Assembly (NCBI GenBank): GCA_021404945.1
Contig: QWHO01000009.1
Location: forward strand, 1-56,660
DNA length: 56,660 nt
Source of the DNA: a bacterium CPR1
GTDB taxonomy: Bacteria; Vulcanimicrobiota; Xenobia; Xenobiales; QWHO01
Reading direction: 5' to 3'
This document shows positions 47,255-56,487 of the stretch, one piece after another. The notes beneath the pieces were generated by a model. It was not told the origin of the DNA. It saw only the letters and a list, made by a program, of their open reading frames with translations, and did no database searches. Numbering within the stretch: the first letter of the stretch is position 1; the number at the start of each line of letters is the position of its first letter. Both the position numbers and the translations under genes were made by a program.

Positions 47255-47958
47255 TGGTGCAGTCTCCCGCAGGGATAGACCGAGATGGCCGAGCCTTCCG
47301 CCATCACGACCGAATCGGGCTCACGAGCGTTGAGGAAGCTCCACTTGCTGCCGTAGAGCAGTCCCCAGTCGAGATCGAGGTGGTGGCCGACCACCGGGTA
47401 AACCCGCCAGATCGGGTGATCCACCCGATAGACCAGGGTCTGGCCTTCGCTGGTCTTGCCAAAGCCCCAGCTGTGCTCTTTGAAGTGGTGCTCGAGCGAG
47501 TCCGGGCCTGGCGTGAACAGGGTGTTGGCCCCGGTGGCCTGGATGGAGTGCTTTCTGCCCTGATAGCGCAGCTGATGCGAGAATTGGACCCGATCCCCCT
47601 GGCGGGTTGCCCGGCTGCGCATGGGAGCGGTGAAGTAGGGCGCGTTGTACGCCCAGCGAGCGACGAAGGCCACCGCCGGGCGCGGCACCAGCTCCTTGAC
47701 GAACACCACGCCGCGCTGCTCGCCCCGGCGCACGTAGAAACGCAGGTTGATCTCCGGGAAGCGGGTGTGCAAGGGGATGGCCAGCCCCAGCAAACGGATG
47801 GAGTCGAAGTCGAAGGCCACCAGGCTGATCCAGCCCTGGCTCGGGTCGGTCGTATCCAGCTCGAGCCCGGCGGGAAGGTGGGGGGCCAGCACCTCGGCCG
47901 GCACCGGGAATTGAAACAGGGCCAGATTGATCCAGCGCGCGGTCAGGAAGGTACGCAT
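47251..47958 (-). CDS. DUF2071 (YqjF-like) protein
   Basis: The protein has 235 residues, starting at ATG 47958. The pattern ARWINLALFQFPVPAEVLAP, LVAFDFDSIRLLG, FPEINLRFYVRR, HHFKEHSWGFG and YRVDHPIWRVYPV is that of the DUF2071 family, whose biochemical role is unknown. It overlaps rtcA by 16 nt and the DUF420 gene by 4 nt. Confidence 0.85.
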   Translation of the reverse strand: MRTFLTARWINLALFQFPVPAEVLAPHLPAGLELDTTDPSQGWISLVAFDFDSIRLLGLAIPLHTRFPEINLRFYVRRGEQRGVVFVKELVPRPAVAFVARWAYNAPYFTAPMRSRATRQGDRVQFSHQLRYQGRKHSIQATGANTLFTPGPDSLEHHFKEHSWGFGKTSEGQTLVYRVDHPIWRVYPVVGHHLDLDWGLLYGSKWSFLNAREPDSVVMAEGSAISVYPCGRLHQ

Positions 47959-48959
47959 GCCACCTCGTGGGCGGAGATCTCAAAGCGAACCGGCAAGAAC
48001 TGCTCCACGACGTAGGCGTTACCCCTGGCGTGGGGAGTCACCTGCTGGCAGGCGATGCGCCCGCCAAAGAGCCCCAGGAAGGGGATCAGGTTATCGGCCA
48101 GGTGCTCTTCCACCGGCTGGGGCCGGCTCAGGCGCTGCTTGAGCAGGCTGGCGGTCTTGCGGCCCACCTCCTCGGCGCTCAGGCCCTTGCGTCCGAGCTG
48201 GTCGGCTCCCACCCGCAGGGGCCAGGGGCCGCCGGGAGCCTCGCCCCACAGGGTGAGCACCGAGCCGGTCGAGCCCGTGCGATCGTATGCGGAGTCGATT
48301 TCCAGACCTGGCAACAGCTCGCGGGCTGCCTCCGCCTGCCGCTCGGCCACCCGGCGCCCGGCCAGGTCGTGGCTGGCCACCGAGCTGCCGTGCCAGCTCA
48401 GCTCGTGAGGATGCTCGAGCACCAGCGGGGGGAGCCGGGCGGGCTGGCCCCGGGCTGTCAGGCGCATTCGCCCGCCCCCTTTGGGGTGGAAACCGCGCCG
48501 CTCCAGGGTCAGCTCCACCTCACCCAGGAGCTGGTAGTAGGGCAAGAGCACGCGTGCAAGATAGTCCACCGGCGGCGCCCAGGCCACGTCGGTGCCCCCG
48601 ATCAGCTCCAGCTCGACCGGCTCGAGCGAGGTCAACGACGGCAGCAGGACGGCCTGGGCGAGCAGTGTCACCGACCCGGCCGTGCCCACGTCGATCCGGT
48701 GCGACCCCGTAGCCTTGCGGGTGGGGATGAAAGTCAGCTCGGTCGACCCCTGGTGGGCTCCCTTCACATTGGCCCGGGTGAGCTGCTCGGCCAGCCGAAC
48801 TCCAGCCAGGTGCTGAGCCTTCAGTCCGGGCGGGCTTCGCCGGGCCCGGATGTGCTTGATTCGGAACGGCTTGCCCGTGTGAGCGCTGAGGGCCAGGCAA
48901 GTGCGCAGGATCTGGCCCCCGCCCTCCTCAAGATGGCCTTCGATCTCGATCACGTTCAA
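47943..48959 (-). CDS. rtcA: RNA 3'-terminal phosphate cyclase RtcA
   Basis: The protein has about 338 residues from TTG 48959; GTG 48953 and a longer frame from 48980 are alternatives. RtcA uses ATP to convert RNA 3'-phosphate to a 2',3'-cyclic phosphate. Family signatures: EIEGHLEEGGGQILRTCLAL, the long HLAGVRLAEQL helix, TAGSVTLLAQAVLLPSL, RRGFHPKGGGRM and the catalytic-His region VEEHLADNLIPFLGLFGG. It normally pairs with the ligase RtcB, which is not in this window. Confidence 0.9.
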   Translation of the reverse strand: MNVIEIEGHLEEGGGQILRTCLALSAHTGKPFRIKHIRARRSPPGLKAQHLAGVRLAEQLTRANVKGAHQGSTELTFIPTRKATGSHRIDVGTAGSVTLLAQAVLLPSLTSLEPVELELIGGTDVAWAPPVDYLARVLLPYYQLLGEVELTLERRGFHPKGGGRMRLTARGQPARLPPLVLEHPHELSWHGSSVASHDLAGRRVAERQAEAARELLPGLEIDSAYDRTGSTGSVLTLWGEAPGGPWPLRVGADQLGRKGLSAEEVGRKTASLLKQRLSRPQPVEEHLADNLIPFLGLFGGRIACQQVTPHARGNAYVVEQFLPVRFEISAHEVACVPS

Positions 48960-49183
48960 AACTTGGCAACCTCGGGGCAATCTCCTGGCAACGGCTCGCA
49001 GACATGCCGCTCACTCCGGGCTGGCATCATGAAGCCGTGGACAGAATGCCTTTTCACCTTCGACTGCGACAAGAAGGCGCGGCTGGACCCAGAAGGCTCT
49101 GGCCTGCAGGCCCGGGTCAGTCGCGCCCAGATCAGTCCCGGCACATGCGCGGGCAACTCCGCGCACACCCTCAAGCGCCAGGC
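48960..49183. other. Intergenic region between rtcA and the Crp-type gene
   Basis: 224 bases holding the divergent promoters of rtcA and the Crp-type regulator. A plus-strand open frame (about 49029-49187) exists but has no ribosome site and no family likeness, so I do not call it. The right end contains the -35 of the regulator promoter. Confidence 0.6.
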
Positions 49184-49213
49184 TTGACTGCCATGGATAT
49201 ATTTGCCTATACT
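49184..49213 (+). promoter_or_regulatory. Sigma70-type promoter giving a leaderless mRNA
   Basis: TTGACT (49184-49189), an 18-nt spacer and TATACT (49208-49213) make a near-consensus promoter. Start ATG 49220 lies 7 nt after the -10, where transcription should begin, and no ribosome site is present. The gene is therefore probably transcribed without a leader. Confidence 0.7.
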
Positions 49214-49219
49214 TGAGTC

Positions 49220-50101
49220 ATGCTCTCCGCCAGCCAGGCAGCCTCCCGGCTCGGCATCAGTCGAAGCACGCTGCTGCGCTGGTTTCGCGAGGGTCGCATC
49301 AGCCACGTGGGGCGCGACTTCCGGGGTTGGCGCACCTTCGCCGAGGAAGACCTGGTGCGCATCCAGCGCGAGCTGGGCGAGGTGGTCGTCCAGGCGGAGC
49401 CGCCCGAGGAGCGGCGCAGCCGGGCCCGCATGCGCGCTTACCTGAGGCGCGTGCCGGCTTTTCGCCACATGAGCGAGGCCGTGATCGACGAGCTGGCTCG
49501 TTGCGCCCGCTTCCTGGGCCTGCTCGGCGGACAGCGCCTGTTCGGGCCGGGCGACCGGACCCAGGGCCTGCTCATCCTGGTCAAAGGCAGAGTGCGCATC
49601 TCGCGGGTCGCCCACGACGGTCGCGAGCAAGTGCTGGCTGTAGCCACGCCCTACCAGACCCTGGGCGAGACCGTGCTCTTTAACCCGGACGAGCGACACG
49701 GCTCCTACGCCACCTGCCTGGAGAGCTCGACCGTGATGGTGCTGCCGCTGACCCGGGTGCGCCAGCTCACGCGCCAGCACTCCGAGCTGGCCCTCAGCTT
49801 TCTGGCGGCTTTCAGCCAGCGTATCCAGGGCCTGGAGGACCGGGTGGAGGAGCTGGCCTTTCTCAACCTCGACCAGCGCCTGGCCCGCACCCTGCTCGAG
49901 TGGGCCCGCGAACGCGGCCAGGAGAGCCCCCGGGGCATCGTGCTCGAGCTGGGCATGTCCACCGCCGAGCTGGCCTCGCTGCTCGGCGGTGCCCGCGAGA
50001 GCGTGAGCCGCGCCCTCATCCGCCTGGCCAAGGATGGAATGCTCGAGCGGCACGGCCAGACCCTGACCCTGCTCGACCCCGAGGCGCTGGGCAAGGTCTG
50101 A
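49220..50101 (+). CDS. Crp/Fnr-family regulator with an extra N-terminal MerR-like HTH
   Basis: The protein has 293 residues. Residues 1-50 are an excisionase/MerR-type helix-turn-helix (SASQAASRLGISRSTLLRWF, then EGRISHVGRDFRGWRTF). A linker follows, then a cyclic-nucleotide-binding-type beta-roll (GQRLFGPGDRTQGLLILVKG, GETVLFN), a dimerisation helix (about 195-215) and a C-terminal Crp winged helix (TAELASLLGGARESVSRALI). Crp/Fnr proteins normally have only the C-terminal DNA-binding domain. The beta-roll lacks Fnr cysteines, so it senses a small ligand or is constitutive. The gene appears to be leaderless. Confidence 0.85.
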   Translation: MLSASQAASRLGISRSTLLRWFREGRISHVGRDFRGWRTFAEEDLVRIQRELGEVVVQAEPPEERRSRARMRAYLRRVPAFRHMSEAVIDELARCARFLGLLGGQRLFGPGDRTQGLLILVKGRVRISRVAHDGREQVLAVATPYQTLGETVLFNPDERHGSYATCLESSTVMVLPLTRVRQLTRQHSELALSFLAAFSQRIQGLEDRVEELAFLNLDQRLARTLLEWARERGQESPRGIVLELGMSTAELASLLGGARESVSRALIRLAKDGMLERHGQTLTLLDPEALGKV

Positions 50102-50147
50102 GCCAAAAATCCGGTATCGAGTCACTGCTCCCCCTCGGAAGGTTTGC

Positions 50148-50153
50148 TAGACT
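50148..50153 (+). promoter_or_regulatory. Extended -10 upstream of the ferredoxin gene
   Basis: TAGACT is preceded by TGC, giving the extended -10 form TGnTAnnnT; the -35 region is weak. Transcription would start near 50160 and give a leader of about 44 nt that contains the ribosome site. Confidence 0.4.
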
Positions 50154-50203
50154 GCGCACAGAATCGCGGGCAAGCTCAGCCCAATGACACGAGGAGTAAG
50201 TCA

Positions 50204-50443
50204 ATGACCCACATTATCGCCGAGCCCTGCAAGGGAGTGAAGGATGCCGCTTGTGTGGAGGTCTGTCCGGTGGACTGCATCCACACCAACGAGAGCGCGG
50301 AAATGTACTACATTCATCCCGACGAGTGTATCGACTGCGGGGCCTGCGTGGCGGTCTGTCCGGTGGAAGCCATCTATCCTGAGGAAGACCTGCCCGAGAA
50401 CTGGAAGAGCTACATCCAGGTCAACGCCGACTTCTTCAAGTAG
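50204..50443 (+). CDS. fdxA: Two-cluster (7Fe/8Fe-type) ferredoxin
   Basis: The protein has 79 residues from ATG 50204 with GAGGAGTAAG upstream. Cluster motifs are CVEVCPVDCI (first, with C9 and C17 region: CKGVKDAACVEVCP) and CIDCGACVAVCPVEAI (second). The first motif has the CxxxxxxxCxxxCP form seen in ferredoxins with a 3Fe-4S and a 4Fe-4S cluster. It is a small soluble electron carrier and may serve oxidoreductases such as the YgfK-like enzyme in this window, though no direct link is shown. Confidence 0.9.
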   Translation: MTHIIAEPCKGVKDAACVEVCPVDCIHTNESAEMYYIHPDECIDCGACVAVCPVEAIYPEEDLPENWKSYIQVNADFFK

Positions 50444-50482
50444 CCAGGGTTTCAGGCTGTCGGCGGAAAACGTCCCTGCCCT

Positions 50483-51127
50483 ATGCGGCTGGAATACTAC
50501 GCTCACGCCTGCTTTGCGTTTACCGACCGGCGGGGAAAGCGCATCCTGATCGATCCCTACGGTCCTGAGGTCGGCTACAAGCCGCCTGAGCGGTCGGCCG
50601 AGGTGACCGTGATCAGCCACGATCACTTCGACCACAACCACCTGTCGGCCGTTGTGGGACCCACCCAGGTGGTGCGTTTTCCGCGCCAGGTCGAAGGATT
50701 CAACTTCCGGTCGCTGTTGCTCGACCACGATCGTGAGGGCGGAGCCCTCTACGGCAAGGTGCGCGCCTTCTGCTGGGAGATGGACGGCCTGCGATTGTGC
50801 CACCTGAGTGACCTGGGGCGATTGCTCACGGCTGAGGAGAAGCAGGAGATCGGCCCGCTGGACGTGCTGATGCTGCCCTGCGGAGGGGGAGGCTACACCC
50901 TGTGCTCGGGCTGGGCCCGCCAGCTGGTGGGCGAGCTCGAGCCGCGCTGGGCGCTGCCCATGCACTATCGCACGCCTTTCCTCAACCGGGAGATGTTCCC
51001 CGAGCTCGAGCCCGTCAAAGCCTTTCTGAACGGTTCCCTGCCGGTTCACTCCAGCTCCGAGTCGGCCATCGAGCTCAACCCCACGCCCGGTCCGACCGAG
51101 ATTCTGCACCTGGCTCACAGGTTCTGA
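50483..51127 (+). CDS. Metallo-beta-lactamase-fold hydrolase (UlaG/YtkL-like)
   Basis: The protein has 214 residues, starting at ATG 50483. The metal-site motif [14 protein letters not shown] (HxHxDH) and later histidines ([15 protein letters not shown]) match the L-ascorbate-6-phosphate-lactonase-like/YtkL branch of the superfamily. The substrate is unknown. It is followed after 11 nt by the carboxylase gene and likely shares its transcript. Confidence 0.85.
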   Translation: MRLEYYAHACFAFTDRRGKRILIDPYGPEVGYKPPERSAEVTVISHDHFDHNHLSAVVGPTQVVRFPRQVEGFNFRSLLLDHDREGGALYGKVRAFCWEMDGLRLCHLSDLGRLLTAEEKQEIGPLDVLMLPCGGGGYTLCSGWARQLVGELEPRWALPMHYRTPFLNREMFPELEPVKAFLNGSLPVHSSSESAIELNPTPGPTEILHLAHRF

Positions 51128-51138
51128 CGGAGGTTTTC

Positions 51139-52713
51139 ATGCCCAAGATCGCTCCCCGCGTGCCCACGATGAAAGAGAAGGTCGACCGCCTGGCCCGGGG
51201 TCGGGCCGAGGCACTGGCCGGGGGCGGTCCCAAGAAGGTGGCTGCCCAGCACGCCAAGGGCAAGCGCACCGCCCGCGAGCGGATGGAGGCCCTGCTCGAC
51301 CCGGGCACCTTCCGCGAGCTGGATATGTTCGTCACCCACAACTGCCACGATTTTGACATGGCCGACAAGAAGTTCCCCGGGGATGGCGTGGTCACGGGCT
51401 ACGGGCGCATCGAGGGCCGGTTGGTCTACTGCTTTGCCCAGGATTTCACCGTGTTCGGGGGCAGCCTGGGCGAGATGCACGCCAACAAGATCTGCAAGGT
51501 GATGGATCTGGCCGTGCAGAACGGGGCCCCGGTTATCGGCCTGAACGACTCGGGTGGAGCCCGTATTCAAGAAGGCGTGGTCTCGCTGGGTGGTTACGCC
51601 GAGATCTTCTACCGAAACACCCTGGCCTCGGGGGTAGTGCCTCAGATCTCGGCAGTGCTCGGCCCCTGCGCCGGGGGCGCGGTTTACTCGCCGGCCATCA
51701 CCGACTTCATCGTCATGGTCGAGGAGACGGCCCATATGTTCATCACCGGGCCGGACGTGATCAAGACCGTGACCAACGAGGAGGTGACCTTCGAGCAGCT
51801 CGGAGGAGCCCACACCCACGCCGCCACCTCGGGAGTGGCCCACTTCACGGTGGCCAGCGAGGCCGACTGCATGGCTCTCATCCGCGACCTGATGAGCTAC
51901 CTGCCGGCCCACAACCGGGCCGAGCCCCCCCGCCTCAGGCCCAGCGACGATCCGCGCCGCAGCTGCGAGGATCTCGAGAGCATCGTGCCCGTCAATCCCA
52001 ACAAGCCTTATGACGTGCGTGAGGTGATCTACCAGATCGCCGATCACGGCCAGTTCCTGGAAGTCCACCGCGAATTCGCCCAGAACATCGTCGTGGGTTT
52101 TGCCCGACTCGACGGCCGCTCGGTGGGAGTTGTGGCCAACAACCCGCAGGTGCTGGCCGGAGTGCTGGACATCAACGCGTCCCTCAAGGGCGCCCGTTTC
52201 GTGCGTTTCTGCGATGCTTTCAACATCCCGCTCGTCACGCTGGTGGACGTGCCCGGCTTTCTTCCGGGCACCCAGCAAGAGTACGGGGGGATCATCAAGC
52301 ACGGGGCCAAGCTGCTTTACGCTTTTTGCGAAGCCACCGTGCCCAAGTTGACGGTGATCCTGCGCAAGGCTTACGGCGGGGCCTACGACGTGATGTGCTC
52401 CAAGCACATCCGGGCGGATGTCAACCTGGCCTGGCCCACGGCCGAGATCGCCGTGATGGGGCCGGCGGGAGCCATCAACATCATCTTCCGCCAGGAGCTG
52501 GAGAAGGCTGAAGACGTCGAATCGCGCCGCCAGGAGCTGACCGAGGAGTATGCCGAGCGCTTCGCCTCGCCGTATGTGGCCGCCTCGCGAGGTTATGTGG
52601 ACGATGTCATCATGCCGAAGAACACCCGCTGGCGCCTGATCGAGGCACTGGACACGCTGTCGGGCAAGCGCGCCACCCGTCCCGACCGAAAGCACGGGAA
52701 CATTCCGCTCTAA
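51139..52713 (+). CDS. pccB: Propionyl-CoA (acyl-CoA) carboxylase beta chain
   Basis: The protein has 524 residues from ATG 51139 with GGAGGTTTTC upstream; a longer open frame upstream is not used. It is a carboxyltransferase with two crotonase-fold halves: TFGGSLGE-type [38 protein letters not shown] (N-half) and [44 protein letters not shown] (C-half). The aspartate in GGAYDVM (D417) is the position that favours propionyl-CoA in PccB-type enzymes. It carboxylates propionyl-CoA using biotin on a separate alpha chain, which is not in the window. It faces the enoyl-CoA hydratase gene tail-to-tail. Confidence 0.9.
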   Translation: MPKIAPRVPTMKEKVDRLARGRAEALAGGGPKKVAAQHAKGKRTARERMEALLDPGTFRELDMFVTHNCHDFDMADKKFPGDGVVTGYGRIEGRLVYCFAQDFTVFGGSLGEMHANKICKVMDLAVQNGAPVIGLNDSGGARIQEGVVSLGGYAEIFYRNTLASGVVPQISAVLGPCAGGAVYSPAITDFIVMVEETAHMFITGPDVIKTVTNEEVTFEQLGGAHTHAATSGVAHFTVASEADCMALIRDLMSYLPAHNRAEPPRLRPSDDPRRSCEDLESIVPVNPNKPYDVREVIYQIADHGQFLEVHREFAQNIVVGFARLDGRSVGVVANNPQVLAGVLDINASLKGARFVRFCDAFNIPLVTLVDVPGFLPGTQQEYGGIIKHGAKLLYAFCEATVPKLTVILRKAYGGAYDVMCSKHIRADVNLAWPTAEIAVMGPAGAINIIFRQELEKAEDVESRRQELTEEYAERFASPYVAASRGYVDDVIMPKNTRWRLIEALDTLSGKRATRPDRKHGNIPL

Positions 52714-52738
52714 ACTTCGTCGGGCGATGCGACGAAGT
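52714..52738. terminator. Hairpin between convergent pccB and hydratase genes
   Basis: ACTTCGTCG and CGACGAAGT make a perfect 9-bp stem with a 7-nt loop directly after the pccB TAA. There is no T-run, but the position between two convergent genes suggests it ends both transcripts. Confidence 0.65.
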
Positions 52739-52766
52739 CCAACCTGTTGAGAATTCATCGCACAGT

Positions 52767-53552
52767 CTATGCGAGGGAGTTTAAGCTCTGCCAGCTCGGC
52801 TTGCGTTTCTCCAAGAATGCTGCCAGCCCCTCGCGGCCTTCCTCGGCGGCCCGGGCGGCGGCAGTTTGCTCGGCGGTGTACTCGGCCTGTTGCTCGGGGG
52901 GCAGGCCGGCCACCTGGCGCACCAGCTCCTTGGTGCGGGCCTGAGCCCCCGGGGCGCTGGCCAGCAGGCTTTGAACCACTTTGTCCAGCTCGCCGTCCAG
53001 GTCTTCGGACACCGCGTGCAACATCCCGATGCGCAGGGCCTCCTCGGCACCGAAGCGCTCTCCAGTGAGGAACCGGGCCCGAGCCTGGGAGATGCCCAGC
53101 TTGCGGATCACAAACGGGCTGATGACGGCCGGGATGATGCCCAGTCGCACCTCGGTAAAGCCGAAGCGGGCGTCGGGCGAGGCCACCGCCAGGTCCGCCG
53201 CGCATACCAGCCCGCTGCCACCTCCCAGAGCGGCGCCCTGGACGCGAGCCACCACCGGCTTGGGACAGCGGTCGATGGACTCGAACAGAGCAGCCATGGC
53301 TCTTCCGGTGGTGCGGTTCTCGTCCCAGGTGGCGTGGGCCTGGGCCTTCATCCATTCCACGTCCGCCCCGGCCGAGAAATGCTTGCCCTTGCCGGCCAGG
53401 ACGATGACCCGCACCTGCGGGTCTTCAGAGAGCTGCCCGAAGAGTCGAGAGAGCTCGTCGATCAGTACCAGGTTGAAAGCGTTGTGGTTCTCGGGGCGAT
53501 TCATCTCCAGCCGGGCCACGGGCCCGAGCCGGCTTAACTCGATTGTCTGCAT
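52767..53552 (-). CDS. Enoyl-CoA hydratase/isomerase family protein
   Basis: The protein has 261 residues from ATG 53552; the open frame upstream is antisense to the phosphofructokinase. Crotonase fold: ARLEMNRPENHNAFN, GKHFSAGADVEWMK (oxyanion loop) and RVQGAALGGGSGLVCAADLA, then FGFTEVRLGIIPAVISPFV with the catalytic Glu. The family likeness is to methylglutaconyl-CoA hydratase/AUH-type enzymes of leucine breakdown, but the exact substrate is not certain. The neighbouring carboxylase beta chain fits acyl-CoA degradation. Confidence 0.85.
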   Translation of the reverse strand: MQTIELSRLGPVARLEMNRPENHNAFNLVLIDELSRLFGQLSEDPQVRVIVLAGKGKHFSAGADVEWMKAQAHATWDENRTTGRAMAALFESIDRCPKPVVARVQGAALGGGSGLVCAADLAVASPDARFGFTEVRLGIIPAVISPFVIRKLGISQARARFLTGERFGAEEALRIGMLHAVSEDLDGELDKVVQSLLASAPGAQARTKELVRQVAGLPPEQQAEYTAEQTAAARAAEEGREGLAAFLEKRKPSWQSLNSLA

Positions 53553-53666
53553 GGGGCGGCGCCTTTGACGCGCAAGTTCCCGGCCCTGCCGAAATCGAGA
53601 GCAAGCAGGGCTGCCCGCGGCGAGAACAGAATGCTCTTCGTTCCTAGAACCCAGGAAGGCAGCTTC

Positions 53667-54971
53667 ATGCGGACTCGACGCAACTACGGGATCCTGGTCG
53701 GGGGTGGCCCTGCTCCCGGCATCAACTCGGTGATCAGCTCGGTCACCATCGAAGTGATCAAACGGGGTCACTCGGTCATCGGCTTTTATGACGGCTTTCG
53801 CCATCTCATGAACGGCGATACCAAGATCGAGTTCCTCACCTTGCCCAAGATCAGCCGCATCCACCGCCTGGGAGGCAGCATCCTGCACACCAGCCGGGCC
53901 AATCCCACTCGCGATGAGGACAAGCTTCGCACCACCGTCGAAACCTTGCGCAACCTGGAGATCACCCATCTGGTGACCATCGGCGGAGACGACACGCTGT
54001 TCTCGGCCACTCGCATCTCGGAATATTCGCGCAAGTACCTCGGGCATGAGCTCCACTTTGCCCACGTCCCCAAGACGATCGACAACGACCTGCCCCTGCC
54101 CGCAGGCATTCCCACCTTCGGCTTCGAGTCCGCCCGCTCGGAAGGGGCTGCCATCGTGGGAACGCTGTATACCGACGCTCGCAGCACCGGCCGCTGGTTC
54201 ATCGTGGTGGCCATGGGCCGCAAGACCGGCCACCTGGCGCTGGGCATCGGAAAGTCTGCTTCGGCCACCATCACGCTGATCCCCGAGGAGTTCGAGCTGG
54301 GCAACCGCATCTCGGTGAGCGTCATCGTGGATACCATCGCCGGATCCATCATCAAGCGCCTGGCCCTGGGCCGGCCTCACGGGGTGGCCATCGTGGCCGA
54401 GGGATTCATGGAGTTCGTGCCCCCCGAGGAGATCAAGAAGATCATTCCCTTCAACCAGGACCTCGAGCGCGACGAGCACGGCCATCTGCGACTGGCAGAG
54501 CTCAACTTCTCAGACATTGTGAAATACGCGGTGCGCCGCCGGCTGGAAGAGTTCGGCATCAAGCTGACCATCGTGGACCAGGAGCTGGGCTACGAGCTTC
54601 GCTCGGTGGAGCCTTGCGCCTACGACATCGACTACACGCGCAACCTTGGTTACGGGGCCGTGGACTTCCTCGAGAGCGGCGGCAGCAACGCCATGATCAC
54701 CATCCAGGGCGACCGCATCGTGCCGATGACCTTCGAGGAGTTGCTCGACCCCGAGACCAATCGGGTTCGGGTCCGCAAGGTGGATGTGAGCTCTCTCAGC
54801 TTCAAGATCGCCCGCGAGTACATGATCCGCCTCAACCGGGCCGACTTTGAGGATCCGGACAAGCTGGCCCTGCTGGCGAGCACGGCCAAGGTCTCGCCCG
54901 AGCGCTTCCGCTCGGAGTTCGAGCACGTGCTCAGCGAGCTTGACCGGGTGACTCCGGCTGGCGTGAGCTGA
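53667..54971 (+). CDS. Phosphofructokinase, pyrophosphate-dependent type
   Basis: The protein has 434 residues from ATG 53667 with AGGAAGG 7 nt before it. It phosphorylates fructose 6-phosphate. The phosphate-donor site reads GGDDT (D108, D109) and PKTIDND (K136); in ATP-dependent enzymes these positions are GGDGS and PGTIDND. An Asp plus Lys pair here is the signature of PPi-dependent enzymes. Other motifs: GILVGGGPAPGINSVI, MGRKTGHLALG and YGAVDFLESG-like region. The enzyme would be reversible and save ATP. The end overlaps the convergent glycosyltransferase gene by 41 nt. Confidence 0.85.
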   Translation: MRTRRNYGILVGGGPAPGINSVISSVTIEVIKRGHSVIGFYDGFRHLMNGDTKIEFLTLPKISRIHRLGGSILHTSRANPTRDEDKLRTTVETLRNLEITHLVTIGGDDTLFSATRISEYSRKYLGHELHFAHVPKTIDNDLPLPAGIPTFGFESARSEGAAIVGTLYTDARSTGRWFIVVAMGRKTGHLALGIGKSASATITLIPEEFELGNRISVSVIVDTIAGSIIKRLALGRPHGVAIVAEGFMEFVPPEEIKKIIPFNQDLERDEHGHLRLAELNFSDIVKYAVRRRLEEFGIKLTIVDQELGYELRSVEPCAYDIDYTRNLGYGAVDFLESGGSNAMITIQGDRIVPMTFEELLDPETNRVRVRKVDVSSLSFKIAREYMIRLNRADFEDPDKLALLASTAKVSPERFRSEFEHVLSELDRVTPAGVS

Positions 54972-56196
54972 GCTGGAGCAACTCATAGAGTCGCTCGGAA
55001 GCCTGCTCGAAGGTTTCCCGGGCGGCCTGCTCGAGGGCCTGAGCCGAGAGCGCCTGGCGCCGGACAGGGTCCTGGAGCAAGACTTGAATGCTCGGCCAGA
55101 GCTGCTCGGGCCTGGCCACCAGCACTCCGCCGCCCCGAGCCAGGGTGGCTCGCGTTCCGTGGCTCTCCAGGGCTACCACGGGGAGACCGGCGGCCATGGC
55201 CTCCATGGTGGTCAGCCCGTAGCTCTCGTGGCGAGAAGCGACCACCATCAGGTCCGCCAGGCTCAGGGCCGCGTGCTTGTCCAGCCCCCCCAGGTGGCCG
55301 GGAAAGATCACCCGCACCCGATTCAGCCGGCTGGCCAGACGGCGCAGCCTGGCAAAGAATGCTTCCCCGCCCATGTAGGCGGCCGATCCGATGATGGCCA
55401 GCACCAGAGGCTCGGTGATCAGCCCCCGCTCCTCGGCCTGGAGCAGAGCCTCGAGCAGGATGTCCTGACCCTTCTCAGGAGAGATGCGGGACAGGGTGAC
55501 CAACAGGGGATGGGACTCCAGTTCCCACTCCCTGGCCAGCCGGGTCTGAGCCGGCTCGAGCTCGGATGGGGAAGGGGCGGGCTGGGCGCCCCAGGGGATG
55601 ACCGCCACCCGGGGAGAAGGGTAGCAGCGGTTGAGGGTGCCGACCATCCCCTCCGAGGGCGCCACGAGATGGCTGTGGGTGGCCGCGTCTGCCTGTTTGT
55701 CGAGCACCAGTCTCAGCACGTCGGGCCAGATGGGCCAGCGGCGGGCCCGCCGGTGGATGGCGGTGGCCCACTCGGGGCGCACACGGCCTCGCAGGTACAT
55801 GCGGCAGAAGAACTCGACCACGTCCACGTGCAGGATGCAGAGGGAGGGAATGCCAGCCAGGGCCAGCCTGGCAAAGTCCGGCCCTTCGGAGACATCGTGG
55901 CTCAGAACGACCTTCGGACCGGGGCGAGCCAGGATGGCCTCGGTGCAGGCTCTTTCGAACTGCCGGCAGAAGCGCGCGTAGGCCAGTTCTTTGAGGGTGG
56001 CGGGGTGCCTTCCCGCGAGAAAGTCGAGCTGTCGGTAGCTCACTCCGGGCGGGGCCTGGGGGCCGCTGCCGAGCAGGGCCACCGGCCGACCGGACCAGCT
56101 TCGGCACAAACGCTCGCAGATAGCGGCTCCTCCGCCCAGGGGCACACGTTCACTGTCATACCCGGCGTGGGCCGCCGTCATCACCACCTCGACCAC
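54931..56196 (-). CDS. Glycosyltransferase, GT4-type
   Basis: The protein has 421 residues, starting at GTG 56196. It has the GT-B fold: a variable N-terminal acceptor domain and a C-terminal donor domain with LVTLSRISPEKGQDILLEAL, VRVIFPGHLGG, and the E-x7-E motif in SRHESYGLTTMEAMAAGLPV. It transfers a sugar from a nucleotide-sugar donor in the cytoplasm. Acceptor unknown. No membrane helix. It converges on the phosphofructokinase and is preceded by the 41-nt repeat copy B. Confidence 0.85.
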   Translation of the reverse strand: MVEVVMTAAHAGYDSERVPLGGGAAICERLCRSWSGRPVALLGSGPQAPPGVSYRQLDFLAGRHPATLKELAYARFCRQFERACTEAILARPGPKVVLSHDVSEGPDFARLALAGIPSLCILHVDVVEFFCRMYLRGRVRPEWATAIHRRARRWPIWPDVLRLVLDKQADAATHSHLVAPSEGMVGTLNRCYPSPRVAVIPWGAQPAPSPSELEPAQTRLAREWELESHPLLVTLSRISPEKGQDILLEALLQAEERGLITEPLVLAIIGSAAYMGGEAFFARLRRLASRLNRVRVIFPGHLGGLDKHAALSLADLMVVASRHESYGLTTMEAMAAGLPVVALESHGTRATLARGGGVLVARPEQLWPSIQVLLQDPVRRQALSAQALEQAARETFEQASERLYELLQLSSRQPESPGQAR

Positions 56197-56261
56197 GGGG
56201 CGAGTCTTTGGGCGCCGACTCGGGAACCCTGCCGGACTTCTAGCACAATATGTTGGGCGTC

Positions 56262-56302
56262 GCGCAGCCGGAAAACTGTGTCAAGGGGGTTTCCAGCCGC
56301 GC
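56262..56302 (+). repeat. 41-nt dispersed hairpin repeat, copy B
   Basis: 40 of 41 nt match copy A (31566). The single change (CCGG to CCAG) is in the right arm. It lies upstream of the glycosyltransferase start (56196) in the intergenic region, with the flank TGGGCGTC shared with the partial copy at 13681. Confidence 0.8.
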
Positions 56303-56487
56303 TCTCAGGCGCCAGAGTGCAGGCAATTTGTAGAACGGCGAAGCGCCTGTTGCCGAGGTGCTCAACGCGCGGAGCCTTAGAGGAGTAAGACGGCTGGCTC
56401 AGAAGTAATAAGCTCCATTGTTCCGCCGGGTGGGAACTTGTGGTAGGAGAGTGACGGTTGGCTACCTTCCGGTTTAAAGCTCTGGAT

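Noticed and set aside
53553-54485. Upstream extension of the enoyl-CoA hydratase frame
   Set aside because: Antisense to the phosphofructokinase gene; the crotonase N-terminus begins at ATG 53552.
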